Shown: positions 54,033 to 63,764, counted from the first letter of the stretch. The stretch: 64,000 nucleotides of DNA from JAJECS01 sp965262745 (GCA_965262745.1 OZ253558.1:1488001-1552000), one strand, 5' to 3'. Made by a program: numbers and translations. The notes: generated by a model not told the origin, from the letters alone.

Positions 54033-55136
54033 ATGACGCCAGGGCCCGCGCCGATCGCCTTGGACTGCGACGGCCTGAGCAAGAGCTTCGGCACCGCCAC
54101 GGCCGTGGATGACGCGTCATTCCACGTGACGGCAGGGACGATCCTGGCGCTGCTGGGGCCGAGTGGATGCGGCAAGACGACGACGCTGCGCCTCATCGCG
54201 GGACTGGACCGGCCCGATGCCGGGACGATTGTGCTCGGCGGCTCCGTGGTTCAAGGCCCCGGGGTGAGCGTGCGGCCCGAGCGGCGGCGCGTCGGCCTCG
54301 TCTTCCAGGATTACGCGCTGTTTCCCCACCTCGACGTGCGGTCAAACGTGGCGTTCGGTTTATCGCGGCGAAACGGCCGTACCACCAGGGTTGCCGCCAC
54401 GCTCGAGCTGGTCGGACTTTCGGCGCTGGCGTCACGCATGCCGCACGAGCTCTCCGGCGGGCAGCAACAACGCGTGGCTTTGGCGCGCGCGCTGGCGCCG
54501 GAGCCGCGAGTCGTGCTGCTGGACGAGCCGTTCTCGAACCTCGACGCGGCACTGCGCCAGGACCTGCGGACCGACGTGCGCCGCGTCCTGCGCGAATCTG
54601 GCACGACCGCCGTATTCGTGACCCACGATCAAGAGGAGGCCCTGAGTCTGGCTGATCGGGTGGCCGTGATGATCGACGGCCGGGTGCTCCAGGTCGCGCC
54701 GCCGCACGAAATCTATCGGCAGCCCGTCAGCCGCGCCGTGGCCGACTTCATCGGCCAATTCAACGTCATCGAGGGCGCGGGGATCGGCCGAGCCGTGGTT
54801 TGCGACCTCGGCACGGTGACGATTCCAGAGCCCATGATCGGAACGGTCGATCTCTACGTGCGACCGGAGGCCCTGCAGATATCCGTGGATCCGAGCGGTC
54901 AGGGAGAGATTGAAGCGCGCCGGTTTTTCGGGCACGACCAGCTCGTGCGGGTGCGCTTTGACTCGGGCTTGATCGTGGAGTGCCGGGCGGGCCCGACGTT
55001 CCTGGCTCCGGTCGGGACACGCGCGAGGGTCCAGCTCGACGGCGACGTGCTGGCCTTCCTCCGCGCCGGGGTGGCGCCGCGCCGACGCCCTGGCGCTGCC
55101 TTCGCGCCGCCCGCCGCTCGCGGACGCCCGGCCTGA
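54033..55136 (+). CDS. ABC importer ATP-binding protein, Fe(3+)/polyamine type (FbpC/PotA-like)
   Basis: From ATG 54033 (GAGG about 9 bases before) the ATPase has 367 residues. It has Walker A GPSGCGKTT, Q-loop FQDYALFPHLDV, signature LSGGQQQR, Walker B VVLLDEPFSNLD and switch His in VTHDQEEAL. A TOBE domain (about 245-345) follows. Length and motif style fit ferric-iron or spermidine importers. No binding protein or permease gene is adjacent, so it is an orphan ATPase here. The upstream palindrome and downstream DtxR gene point to metal control. Confidence 0.88.
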   Translation: MTPGPAPIALDCDGLSKSFGTATAVDDASFHVTAGTILALLGPSGCGKTTTLRLIAGLDRPDAGTIVLGGSVVQGPGVSVRPERRRVGLVFQDYALFPHLDVRSNVAFGLSRRNGRTTRVAATLELVGLSALASRMPHELSGGQQQRVALARALAPEPRVVLLDEPFSNLDAALRQDLRTDVRRVLRESGTTAVFVTHDQEEALSLADRVAVMIDGRVLQVAPPHEIYRQPVSRAVADFIGQFNVIEGAGIGRAVVCDLGTVTIPEPMIGTVDLYVRPEALQISVDPSGQGEIEARRFFGHDQLVRVRFDSGLIVECRAGPTFLAPVGTRARVQLDGDVLAFLRAGVAPRRRPGAAFAPPAARGRPA

Positions 55137-55199
55137 AGCTCCTGCGCCGCGCATCTCGCGTGGCGCCGCCCGCCCCGCCCCTCGTGGCAGAATGGGTGT

Positions 55200-55862
55200 A
55201 TGGCGCTGACGAGTAAGTCTGAAGACTACCTGCTTGCGATCTATGGGCTACGCGCCGAGGGCGGGCCAGTCATCGCCGCCCGTCTCGCTGAGCGCCTGAG
55301 CGTGTCTGCCCCAACGGTCTCGGCCTCATTGGACCGGCTGGTGCGCGACGGCCATGTCTGGATCGCTCCGCAGCACCAAGTGTTCCTGACCCTTGGCGGC
55401 GAGCGCACCGCCGAGCAGCTTGCGCGCCGTCACCGCCTGATCGAGCACTGGCTCATCAAGACACTGGGCCTCGGCTGGGCCGACGTGCACCACGAGGCCG
55501 ACCGCCTGGAGCACGCCATCTCGCCGGAGCTCACGGACCGCATCTCAGAGGCGCTGGGGAACCCGCCCACGTGCCCGCACGGCTTGCCAATTCCCGGCAA
55601 CTACCCGGAGACCGACATCGGCAATCTGTTCAAGCTGTCAGCCGCCGAGGTCGGGTCCAAAGTGCGCGTGGTGCGGCTCTCCGAGCCCGCGGAAGACGAC
55701 AGCGATCTGCTGCACTATTTCGAGGAGAAGCAGCTCGTCCCGGGACGCGTGATCAAAGTCGTCGAGCGCACGCCGGCCGGGCATATCGTGGTGCACGTCG
55801 ACAGCCATCCCGCTGTAGTTGACGACACCGTCGCCGAAAACCTTTGGGTGATCGCGGCGTAG
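55200..55862 (+). CDS. DtxR-family metal-dependent transcriptional regulator
   Basis: The 220-residue protein opens TSKSEDYLLAIYGL, the DtxR/MntR N-terminus. A winged helix has LAERLSVSAPTVSASLDRLVRDG. The dimerisation/metal domain has RHRLIEHWLIKTLGLGWADVHHEADRLEHAIS with the expected Glu/His ligands and CPHGLPIPG. A C-terminal FeoA/SH3-like domain (about 148-220) follows. It would repress genes when iron or manganese is sufficient. It lies 63 bases after the ATPase gene. Confidence 0.93.
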   Translation: MALTSKSEDYLLAIYGLRAEGGPVIAARLAERLSVSAPTVSASLDRLVRDGHVWIAPQHQVFLTLGGERTAEQLARRHRLIEHWLIKTLGLGWADVHHEADRLEHAISPELTDRISEALGNPPTCPHGLPIPGNYPETDIGNLFKLSAAEVGSKVRVVRLSEPAEDDSDLLHYFEEKQLVPGRVIKVVERTPAGHIVVHVDSHPAVVDDTVAENLWVIAA

Positions 55863-55958
55863 CCGGCCGTCGCCCACCACCAGCGCCATGACCACTCGAC
55901 CTTCGCCGCACGCACCGGCGCCGCGCCAGCGCCGCAGCCTATTCGGGCAGCGTGGCGC

Positions 55959-58541
55959 ATGACAGGAGACGTCCGACCGAGCCGAGTGTTTACCGTGCGG
56001 CCGGCAGTGCCGCCACGGCTCGAACGTCTGCGCGATCTGGCCTACAACGTGTGGTGGAGCTGGACGCCCGCGGCACAGGATCTGTTCCGGCGCATTGACG
56101 CTGAAATCTGGCATGCCTCACACGGCAATCCGGTTGCCGTGCTCACCCAGGCCGCACCCGGTCAACTCCAGGTGCTGGCCGACGACCCGGTATTCATCGC
56201 GGACCTCGACCGCGTCGCCGAAAACTACGACCAGTATCTGACGCGTCCCACGTGGTTCGACCAGACGCACGGCCATCTCGAGGGGCTGCGCGTGGCCTAC
56301 GTATCCATGGAGTTCGGCGTGGCGGAGTCGGTGCCGCTGTACTCCGGCGGCCTCGGCGTGCTTGCGGGCGATCAGCTCAAGGCCGCCAGCGATCTCGGGG
56401 TGCCCGTCGTCGGCGTGGGGATGCTGTATCGGCAGGGATATTTTCGGCAATCGATCGACTCCGCCGGCGCCCAACGGGAGCAGTTTCCCGACAACGACGT
56501 GCAGGTCCTGCCGGTAGTAGCTGTGCGATCGGCCGACGGGGGACCGGCAATGGTCCGGGTGCCGATTGATGGCCATGAGATCGCCGTGCGGCTCTGGCGG
56601 ATGGATGTCGGCCGCGTGCCGCTGATCCTCCTCGATGCCAACACTCCCGAGAACACCCCGGCGGACCGCGAGCTCACATCCCGCCTGTACATCGGTGACA
56701 GCGACATTCGCATCCGACAGGAGTTGTTGCTCGGTGTCGGCGGTATGCGCGCGCTGGACGAGCTCGATCTCACCCCGACCATTGCCCACCTGAACGAAGG
56801 CCATAGCGCGTTTCTCATCCTTGAGCGCTTCCAATCACTCCGCAAGAGGACCGGCCTCAGCGATGCCGCGGCCATGCAGATCGTGCGCGCGACGAACGTA
56901 TTCACCACGCACACGCCGGTTGCGGCAGGGCACGACGAGTTCTCGGCGGACCAGGTGCAGCGCCACGCCGGCGCCTATTTGCAGGCGTCCAACATCGATG
57001 TCGCGCACGCGCTGGCCCTGGGTCGGGTTGACGGCGCCAACGCTGACGAGCCCTTCGGCATCACCGTCCTGGCGATGCGAGGTTCGGCCTGGCGAAACGG
57101 CGTGAGCGCGCTTCACGGCACCGTGAGCCGGCAGATGTGGCAGCGGCTGTGGCCCGGCGTCCCCGTCGGAGAGGTTCCGATCGGCCACGTGACCAACGGC
57201 GTCCACCTGCGCACGTGGGTATCACGCGAACTCAACAGCCTGCTCCAGCGCTACATGGGGCGGCACTGGGCCGAGCGCACCGATCCGCAAGGCATCCAGG
57301 AAGGGTTGGCGGCAATCCCCGACGACGAGCTTTGGCGCGTGCACACGCAGCGCCGCGAGCGTCTGGTAGCCAACGTGCGCCGTCGCCTGCGGGCACAGGC
57401 GGAACACCGAGGGGCCACCGCGCATGAACTGGCGCAGGCATCGGCCGCCCTGCACAGCGATGTGCTCACGGTCGGGTTCGCGCGCCGTTTCGCGCTTTAC
57501 AAGCGCCCGACGCTGCTGCTGCATGACGTGGAACGGCTCAAGGCCATCGTCTCGGACTCGCACCGGCCGGTGCAGATCATCTTTGCGGGCAAGGCCCATC
57601 CCAATGACGAACTCGCCAAGGACTTGCTGCGAGAGATCACGGCGATCAGCCGCGACCCCGCATTCGAAGGGCGGCTGGTGTTCGTCGAGGACTACGACAT
57701 GGGGCTGGCGCGAGACCTTGTCCAGGGCTGTGACGTGTGGCTCAACTTGCCAGTCCCGCCGCAGGAAGCGAGCGGGACGAGCGGGATGAAGGCTGCGGCC
57801 AACGGCGTGCTCAACGCGAGCGTCCTCGATGGTTGGTGGGATGAGGCGTACACCCCCGACGCAGGCTGGGCGATTGGTCGTCCGGAGGTTGAGGACGATC
57901 GACAGCGGGATGCGAGCGACGCCGGGGCGATCTACGACCTCCTCGAGCACGCGGTGGCTCCCTTGTTCTACGACGTGGGCGCCGGGGAAATACCGACCGC
58001 ATGGGTCCGAATGGCCCGGCGCTCGATGGCCCTGGCCTTGACGGGCTACAGCGCGAACCGCATGGTGCAGGATTATGTCAACTCATTCTATGGGCCCGCG
58101 CACCGTCTCGGGCGACGCCTCAGCGACCATCATGGCGGCGCGGCAACCGATCTCGCCCACTGGCTCGACCATGTGCTGGCGCAGTGGCCCTATGTCCAGA
58201 TCACCGATGTCCAGGCCGATGGTCCCGGTCAGGTTGACGCGGGCATGGTCGTGCCAGTGCGAACCCGCGTTGCCCTGGCAGGACTGAGCCCCAACGACGT
58301 GACGGTCGAGGTGTTTGTGGGCAACGTTGACCATGAGGGAGCTCTGATTGGCGGTAGCGCCGAGGTCGCCGAGCACGCCAGCGAGGACGCGGACGGCGCC
58401 CACTGGTTCGCGGGACGCGCCGTCCTGTCCCAGAGCGGGCGCGTTGGGATCGCGGTTCGCGTGGTCCCGCGTCACGCGCTGCTGGCCGGACCCTTTGACG
58501 CCGGGCTGGTTCGCTGGAGCGACGCCGCCGGGGCGACCTGA
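55959..58541 (+). CDS. glgP: Alpha-glucan (glycogen/maltodextrin) phosphorylase
   Basis: The 860-residue GT35 enzyme releases glucose-1-phosphate from alpha-glucans. The N-terminal AYNVWWSWTPAAQDLFRRID matches the DUF3417 domain of the short bacterial/archaeal type. VAYVSMEFGVAESVPLYSGGLGVLAGDQLKAASDLG is the glucan-binding region. PLP binds Lys611 in ASGTSGMKAAANG. A C-terminal beta domain (about 740-860) follows. Length suits this subtype. Confidence 0.95.
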   Translation: MTGDVRPSRVFTVRPAVPPRLERLRDLAYNVWWSWTPAAQDLFRRIDAEIWHASHGNPVAVLTQAAPGQLQVLADDPVFIADLDRVAENYDQYLTRPTWFDQTHGHLEGLRVAYVSMEFGVAESVPLYSGGLGVLAGDQLKAASDLGVPVVGVGMLYRQGYFRQSIDSAGAQREQFPDNDVQVLPVVAVRSADGGPAMVRVPIDGHEIAVRLWRMDVGRVPLILLDANTPENTPADRELTSRLYIGDSDIRIRQELLLGVGGMRALDELDLTPTIAHLNEGHSAFLILERFQSLRKRTGLSDAAAMQIVRATNVFTTHTPVAAGHDEFSADQVQRHAGAYLQASNIDVAHALALGRVDGANADEPFGITVLAMRGSAWRNGVSALHGTVSRQMWQRLWPGVPVGEVPIGHVTNGVHLRTWVSRELNSLLQRYMGRHWAERTDPQGIQEGLAAIPDDELWRVHTQRRERLVANVRRRLRAQAEHRGATAHELAQASAALHSDVLTVGFARRFALYKRPTLLLHDVERLKAIVSDSHRPVQIIFAGKAHPNDELAKDLLREITAISRDPAFEGRLVFVEDYDMGLARDLVQGCDVWLNLPVPPQEASGTSGMKAAANGVLNASVLDGWWDEAYTPDAGWAIGRPEVEDDRQRDASDAGAIYDLLEHAVAPLFYDVGAGEIPTAWVRMARRSMALALTGYSANRMVQDYVNSFYGPAHRLGRRLSDHHGGAATDLAHWLDHVLAQWPYVQITDVQADGPGQVDAGMVVPVRTRVALAGLSPNDVTVEVFVGNVDHEGALIGGSAEVAEHASEDADGAHWFAGRAVLSQSGRVGIAVRVVPRHALLAGPFDAGLVRWSDAAGAT

Positions 58542-58667
58542 GGCGCTTCCCGCTCCCCCGTAGCTCCTTTTTGTGAGTGACCGCGCAAGCGTTTACCCTG
58601 AGGTACGGTTGCGGCCGGGTGTCCGGTCGAGCAACGTTTGCGCCCATACAGGAGGTTGCCGCCGTCG

Positions 58668-58925
58668 ATGACGTACGTAATTGCCGAGCCATGCATCGGG
58701 ACGAAGGACGCGTCGTGCGTGGACGTTTGCCCCGTCGATTGCATCCACCCGGGGCCAGATTCGCCCGAGCATGAGGCGGCCGAAATGCTCTACATCGACC
58801 CCATCGAATGCATCGACTGCGGCGCCTGTGAGCCCGTGTGTCCGGTGACTGCCATCTTTCCGGACTTTGACGTGCCGGAGGAGTGGGCGCACTACACGAA
58901 GATCAACGCGGACTACTTCGCGTAG
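58668..58925 (+). CDS. Seven-iron-type ferredoxin
   Basis: From ATG 58668 (AGGAGG 12 bases before) the protein has 85 residues. The N-terminal cluster motif is CIGTKDASCVDVCPVDCI and the second is CIDCGACEPVCP. The spacing (C-x7-C-x3-C...) is that of [3Fe-4S][4Fe-4S] ferredoxins of the Mycobacterium/Thermus type (sequence MTYVIAEPCIGTKDASC). It shuttles electrons, partner unknown. It is convergent with the GH-A-like lipoprotein. Confidence 0.94.
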   Translation: MTYVIAEPCIGTKDASCVDVCPVDCIHPGPDSPEHEAAEMLYIDPIECIDCGACEPVCPVTAIFPDFDVPEEWAHYTKINADYFA

Positions 58926-58940
58926 GGGCGCGCTCGGCCG

Positions 58941-60221
58941 CTACACGGCGCCCTTGTGCAGAGCCGCCAGCGCCTCAAAGGCCGGGCGGGGGGTCCCATC
59001 GGCATTGAGCACGCCGAAGGGAGATTTCTCATCTTCCGGGCCGACGACGGACGGGAAATTGAGATTCCAAATGAATGCGTGGGTGATGTAGTCGTACTCC
59101 TCCCGCACGAGCCGAATGGCGTCGGTGAGGAACTCCGCCTGATCGGCTTCTGAGTTGTCGACGCCGTAACCGTAGGCCGGGTCCTGATTGGCGGTTGACC
59201 AGCCCATTTCCGTGATCCATATGGGCTTGGCGCCGTCATCGAACGCCTCCATGACCTCCCGGTGCTGAATGAAGCGCTGGAAGTAGAAGCTGGCATGCCC
59301 ATTCCAGCCCTCGCCGCGCGGCGAGCCGATCTCCTGCCGCGGCGCGTTGTTGAAGCCACCCGGGTGCACGCCCCACGCGTCGAATCCGTCGCGGACGATC
59401 CCGCCCTCGTACTCATACATGCGGCGGAGGAACGTCACATCGTCCACTGCCTGCACCTGCTGGTCGGGAATGTCGACGTCGCCGGCTGGGGTGAGAGCTC
59501 CACCAACGGTGATGGCGTCGGGATCACCCGCGCGCACCCCTCGGCGGCCCGCGAGCAGCAACTCAACAAACTCGTCGGCGTTGATGCGGCCATAGCCCCA
59601 CTCCCGTGAGAGATTGGCCTCATTCCAAAGCTCGTATGCCTGCACGGCGCCCCGATACCGCGCCGAGATGACGCGCATGAAGTCCTCGAAGTCCTGGGGA
59701 TCGGCCGGCGGACCGTGGGCGCCTTCGCCGAGCGCCCAGCCCGGCGCACGAACGACGCTGAGCAGCAGATTCACGCCGGCGGAGGACACGGCGGCCACGA
59801 CTTTGTCGAGCTCCCGCCAGTCATAGCCGCCCTTCTCGATCGGCTCGGTCTGCCCCCATTCCACCTGTTGCTTGAGCCAGTTGAAGCCCGCTTCAAGCGT
59901 CTTGCCCACGACGAAGTCGCGATCCTGGTTGTAGAGATGCGCCTGAAATCCATAGCCGTCCAGACGGCGGAGGGCGGCGTCGGGGTCGGGCGCAGCCGGA
60001 CTTGGCGTGACGGGGCTGGGCGTAACGGGTTTGGGTGTGAGCACGCCCGCGGTGACTGCCGGGCCTGCTGGCGTCGTCGGTGACTCGGTCGACGCGGCGA
60101 CCGTGACCGTCTCCGTGACGCTGTCGCCGGCATCGCCGCACGCCAGGGTCACCGCTCCCACAGCCAGAACGCTTAGCACACGCCGCCTTGAGACGCAGCC
60201 ACGCGGCGTTTGCAGATCCAT
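58941..60221 (-). CDS. Secreted clan GH-A-like glycoside hydrolase lipoprotein
   Basis: From ATG 60221 (TTG 60236 possible) the protein has 426 residues. The signal peptide has RRR and a lipobox-like LACG with Cys28. A Pro/Thr/Ser linker (about 45-78) leads to a TIM barrel. Clan GH-A active-site residues are recognisable: acid/base Glu201 in AYELWNEANLS and nucleophile Glu338 in WITEMGWS. It would cleave a polysaccharide outside the cell; the exact GH family (5, 39 or a relative) is not clear. No carbohydrate-binding module is seen. Confidence 0.82.
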   Translation of the reverse strand: MDLQTPRGCVSRRRVLSVLAVGAVTLACGDAGDSVTETVTVAASTESPTTPAGPAVTAGVLTPKPVTPSPVTPSPAAPDPDAALRRLDGYGFQAHLYNQDRDFVVGKTLEAGFNWLKQQVEWGQTEPIEKGGYDWRELDKVVAAVSSAGVNLLLSVVRAPGWALGEGAHGPPADPQDFEDFMRVISARYRGAVQAYELWNEANLSREWGYGRINADEFVELLLAGRRGVRAGDPDAITVGGALTPAGDVDIPDQQVQAVDDVTFLRRMYEYEGGIVRDGFDAWGVHPGGFNNAPRQEIGSPRGEGWNGHASFYFQRFIQHREVMEAFDDGAKPIWITEMGWSTANQDPAYGYGVDNSEADQAEFLTDAIRLVREEYDYITHAFIWNLNFPSVVGPEDEKSPFGVLNADGTPRPAFEALAALHKGAV

Positions 60222-60349
60222 CGTGGAAATTGGCAATGTGCGACGTATCCTTGAGCGCAGAGCGAATGGATGGTATCAAGACGGGCAGGGCGCACCGGCG
60301 CTCGCCCGATTCCCGCCGCCCGACCCACAGTCGTTAGAGGAAGGTCCGC

Positions 60350-61213
60350 ATGGCCCAGCGCAGGTACGGAAATTCAGCCCTTGGCATAGGCGTGATCGTG
60401 GTGATCGGGGCGATCATCATCGGGCTCTTCAGCGTCCGCTTCGTCGACGTTGGTGAGGTGGGCGTGATCAACACCTTCGGCGTTGTCGACCCCATTCCGA
60501 AGCCGCAGGGCCTGCTGGTGAAGCTGCCGTGGGCGACGCTGGACACCTACAGCGTGCGGACGCAGTCGATCACGATGAGCTCGCGCGCGGAGGAGGTGGG
60601 CACCTCCGATAACACCGTCCGGACGCTGACCAGGGAGGGGTTGTCCGTCGGCCTCGACATCACGACGCTGTTCGTCCTCAACTTCGATCAGGCCCCGGAA
60701 GTACGTAATAACGTCGGGCCGGAAGGCGTTTATCAGGAAATCATCGTCCGACCGGGCATTCGCAACGCGATTCGCGATGTGGTGGCCCAGTTCACGGCCG
60801 AGGATCTGTACACCACGGCGCGCGAGGAAATCGGCACCCGCATCCAGCAGCAGCTCGATGAGTCGCTCAACTCGCGCGGCGTCACCATCCAGGATGTGCT
60901 GTTGCGCGATGTGACATTGCCGGCCGTGATCACCCAGGCCATCGAGAACAAGCTGGCCGCCGAGCAAGCGATTCAGGAGCGCCGCTTCCGCGTCGACGAG
61001 GCGACAGAGGAAGCCAAGCGCAAGATCGAGGAGGCGAACGGTATCGCCGAGTCCAACCGGCGCATCAACGAGTCGCTCACCCCCGCCGTGCTGCAGGACA
61101 AGTACATTTCGGCGCTGCGTGACATGGGTGCGGGCAGCGTGGTGTACGTGCCCACGAATCCGGAAACGGGGTTGCCGGTGATCCTGGGAACTCCGGACCT
61201 CGGCTCGAGATAG
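60350..61213 (+). CDS. SPFH/prohibitin-family membrane protein
   Basis: The 287-residue protein starts at ATG with AGAGGAAGG upstream. One N-terminal helix (LGIGVIVVIGAIIIGLFSV) precedes an SPFH domain: VDVGEVGVINTFGVVD, then REGLSVGLDITTLFVLN and RDVVAQFTAEDLYTTAREEIGTRIQQQL. A coiled coil (IQERRFRVDEATEEAKRKIEEANG) follows. It resembles prohibitins and HflC and could scaffold membrane microdomains or regulate an FtsH-type protease. tRNA-Val lies 64 bases downstream. Confidence 0.9.
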   Translation: MAQRRYGNSALGIGVIVVIGAIIIGLFSVRFVDVGEVGVINTFGVVDPIPKPQGLLVKLPWATLDTYSVRTQSITMSSRAEEVGTSDNTVRTLTREGLSVGLDITTLFVLNFDQAPEVRNNVGPEGVYQEIIVRPGIRNAIRDVVAQFTAEDLYTTAREEIGTRIQQQLDESLNSRGVTIQDVLLRDVTLPAVITQAIENKLAAEQAIQERRFRVDEATEEAKRKIEEANGIAESNRRINESLTPAVLQDKYISALRDMGAGSVVYVPTNPETGLPVILGTPDLGSR

Positions 61214-61277
61214 CCAAGCGTCGGGGGCAGCCGGTCCGTAGGGTAGGATGCCGCCGGATCGAGCCAACGGCGGCGTT

Positions 61278-61350
61278 GGGCGATTAGCTCAGCTGGGAGA
61301 GCGCTACGTTTACACCGTAGAAGTCGCAGGTTCGAGTCCTGCATCGCCCA
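61278..61350 (+). tRNA. tRNA-Val (anticodon TAC)
   Basis: The cloverleaf has acceptor stem GGGCGAT/ATCGCCC with discriminator A, D arm TAGCTCAGCTGGGAGAGC, anticodon stem CTACG/CGTAG with loop TTTACAC (anticodon TAC), and T arm GCAGGTTCGAGTCCTGC. CCA is not encoded. Confidence 0.96.
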
Positions 61351-61588
61351 CCGCTGAGCCCGTCCCGACCTGATTGAATAGGGCATGCCGCGCTTCGTCG
61401 GCAACCTCGGACCCTGCACGTTGGAACTCCGCGGTCGCGCCAACGCCTGCCGCTGATCAGTCACTCAGGACCACGCGTCGCCGCCCGCCGGATCTCGTCG
61501 CGCGATTGTGCCCGCCGTTGCGCCTGTGCTACATGGCGGCGGCGATGCCGGCCCTTCCGGTATAGGCGCAAGCGAGCGGGGCCGGATC

Positions 61589-62455
61589 ATGGGTTACGGG
61601 CGGAATTACCTCCGCATTGCGCGGATGGTGGCCGTGGCGCTGGTGCTGGCGGCGGTGGGAGCCGTGGCCCAGCCGCACGTCCTGCCTTGGCCGTTCCAGG
61701 CGGGCGTCGCGCAGGCGCAGTCCCCATGGGAAGCCCCCAAATCACCGCCCTGAGCCAGCCCACGACCAGTTCCATCGCGGTGAGCTGGCTGGCGGCGGAT
61801 AACACCGACATGCATTGGATCTATGCGGTGAAATCCGACGGCACCGGCGGCCGGTTTCAGCCGGCTATTCCGGACCCGCCGCCGTCGCAGGGCGCCTCAG
61901 GGCAATCGGGCCCCGTGATCGGCGTGTCGCTCGTCACCACGGTCACCGGGCTGGCTGCCGGGACGGAGTACTAGTTTGCCATCCTCGGAAGCCGGACGCC
62001 GTCCGACAGCAACAGCAGCCCCAGCGAGTCGTTTCGCTGGAGCAATTGGGGCAGGGCCACGACGCTCACGGTCGCCACGGTGTTCCTGGGCCAGAGCATG
62101 TCGGTGGCCGAATGCGGCACCGCCACCCTCACGGTCACCGTCACCAACGTGAAGGAAGCGCCCGCCCCCCCAGAATGTCCGTCTCACCACGGGAGCCGCT
62201 TATCGGGTGCTCCGCTGGAACTCGCCGGACGATGATGGCGGGAGCCCGATAACCGGCTATGTCATTGGCAGCGGCTTTGTGAATAATGAGGGAGTGACGA
62301 CACATTCGGGCAGCGCATCGGTCGGTCCGAACACGCGCAGCTACTCGTGGGGAACGTGGCCGCCGGGTGCGTCGAGACTCAGTGTCTCGATTCGGGCTGT
62401 CAACGCGCAGGGCGAGGGTCCACGGGTGAGCGTGTCCATAGGGTTCTTTGACTAG
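61589..62455 (+). pseudogene. Secreted fibronectin type III-domain protein, decayed
   Basis: From ATG 61589 there is a signal peptide (MVAVALVLAAVGAVAQPH...AQAQS), and then the frame breaks at CCCCC (61734-61738). The next frame continues PQITALSQPTTSSIAVSW, typical FN3, until an in-frame TAG (61972-61974) after GTEY. Coding character goes on (FAILGSRTPSDSN...) to a second break at CCCCCCC (62165-62171). The third frame resumes QNVRLTTGAAYRVLRWNSPDDDGG, ending at 62455. Two one-base losses plus one nonsense codon interrupt a protein of about 285 residues with two FN3 domains. Presumably a secreted adhesion or binding protein once. Confidence 0.72.
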
Positions 62456-63764
62456 CCACGCCTTGCTGCGTGGGATACGACAGCCGCCGTCGGCTGTCGT
62501 GATCCGAGGGACCGGTCGCTTGCTGTTGCTAGGCGCGGTGGCGTTCTGGTGGGGTGCCGTACTGGCACCCCGGCTCGTGAGCCAGGCATTCCCTGCATGG
62601 CTGCCCGTGGACCTGATCTGGCATCTGCAGCTGGATCCTGAGCAGGAGGGAAGTCTGGCCAACGCGGCCTCCGCTGCCACCTTCGCCGTGGCCTCGTTGC
62701 TCGCGCTCGCGAACGCCATCGTAAGTTGGCGCAAGGCGACTGGCCGGATCACCGTCGGCGGGTGGGCAGTGCTCGCGTTGGTGACTGCGCTGCTTACCTG
62801 GCTCGAGAGTACCGAGGTCCACAACGAGCAACTGGCAAGCACAAGTGCACTGGTGTTCGGCGCAGACCACATTGATGGACCCTGGACGCAGCTAGCCCTT
62901 CTCAGTCCGGTAATCGTTGTGTTCGCGCTTGCGATTTGGGTGTTTCTCGCTCGGATTCTTGTAGGTCGGGAACCACGAATACTGTTCGCGCTCGGGCTCG
63001 GTGCTTGGCTGCTTGGCCTCATATTCGATGCCATACACCAGCCGTTTCTGATCCTGCATCGAGCTAGCGGCTTGGCAAGCATTGTCGAGGAGATGCTGGA
63101 GATCAGCGGAGCCTTGCTTATCGGTCTGAGCGCAGCCATCGCTATGGGGCAAATCGGGACGGGCACTAGCAGTGCCGATGGCATCCGCTGGCACCGCCTA
63201 GTGGCAGGATCCGTGGCAACCGTCACCGTGCTCGGCGGCCTCGCGGTAGCCTTCGTGTTTCAGATTCCTGTTGTCGATGCGCGCCCGCCGCCGCAGACCG
63301 ATAAGTTTATCCTAGATTTGCGCCATCAGGAGGCCATCGTTCAGCATTTGCGCATGCCAGCGTTCCCGATTGGTCGAATTGACCTTCGGCTTGACCATCG
63401 TGACCCCGATGGGCGCAGCGGATCTGTTGGCGTCCGCCTTAACCGAGCCGACGAGGAATCTGTCCGCATCCTGTCCCATGGATCGGTGCCGGTGCCTGCG
63501 AACGACGGTCTCCGACGGCGGAGCGTTGATCTCGAACCGCCGCTCGCCGAGGCTGAGGGCCTGCCGCTCACCTTGTCCGTGATAGCGGATATCGGCCACA
63601 AGGCCGACCTTCATATTCTTGGAGCGAAAGGAAATCCCATACCGGACGGACGGCTATGGATCAATGGCGCGTTGGCGTGGCCGGATCAGGACCTTGAGTT
63701 CGTGGCGTACAGCGCACCCCCGAACCCACGCGAAGCAAGCTACAGGCGCTCTGGTGGCTCGTAA
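62448..63764 (+). CDS. Multi-pass membrane protein of unknown function, probably frameshifted at its 3' end
   Basis: The frame starts at TTG 62448 inside the FN3 stop region and gives up to 438 residues; later TTG/GTG starts are possible. Six or so hydrophobic segments lie in the first 230 residues (for example LALLSPVIVVFALAIWVFLARILV). A helix at about 248-272 leads to an extracytoplasmic beta-rich domain (about 275-430). Reading ends APPNPREASYRRSGGS. One extra C in CCCCC (63717-63721) would continue as EPTRSKLQALWWLVTSDSRW, then a hydrophobic helix LLASLAFALTLITLTSAVLVAS, to a stop at 63896-63898. No family recognised. Confidence 0.55.
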   Translation: MTSHALLRGIRQPPSAVVIRGTGRLLLLGAVAFWWGAVLAPRLVSQAFPAWLPVDLIWHLQLDPEQEGSLANAASAATFAVASLLALANAIVSWRKATGRITVGGWAVLALVTALLTWLESTEVHNEQLASTSALVFGADHIDGPWTQLALLSPVIVVFALAIWVFLARILVGREPRILFALGLGAWLLGLIFDAIHQPFLILHRASGLASIVEEMLEISGALLIGLSAAIAMGQIGTGTSSADGIRWHRLVAGSVATVTVLGGLAVAFVFQIPVVDARPPPQTDKFILDLRHQEAIVQHLRMPAFPIGRIDLRLDHRDPDGRSGSVGVRLNRADEESVRILSHGSVPVPANDGLRRRSVDLEPPLAEAEGLPLTLSVIADIGHKADLHILGAKGNPIPDGRLWINGALAWPDQDLEFVAYSAPPNPREASYRRSGGS

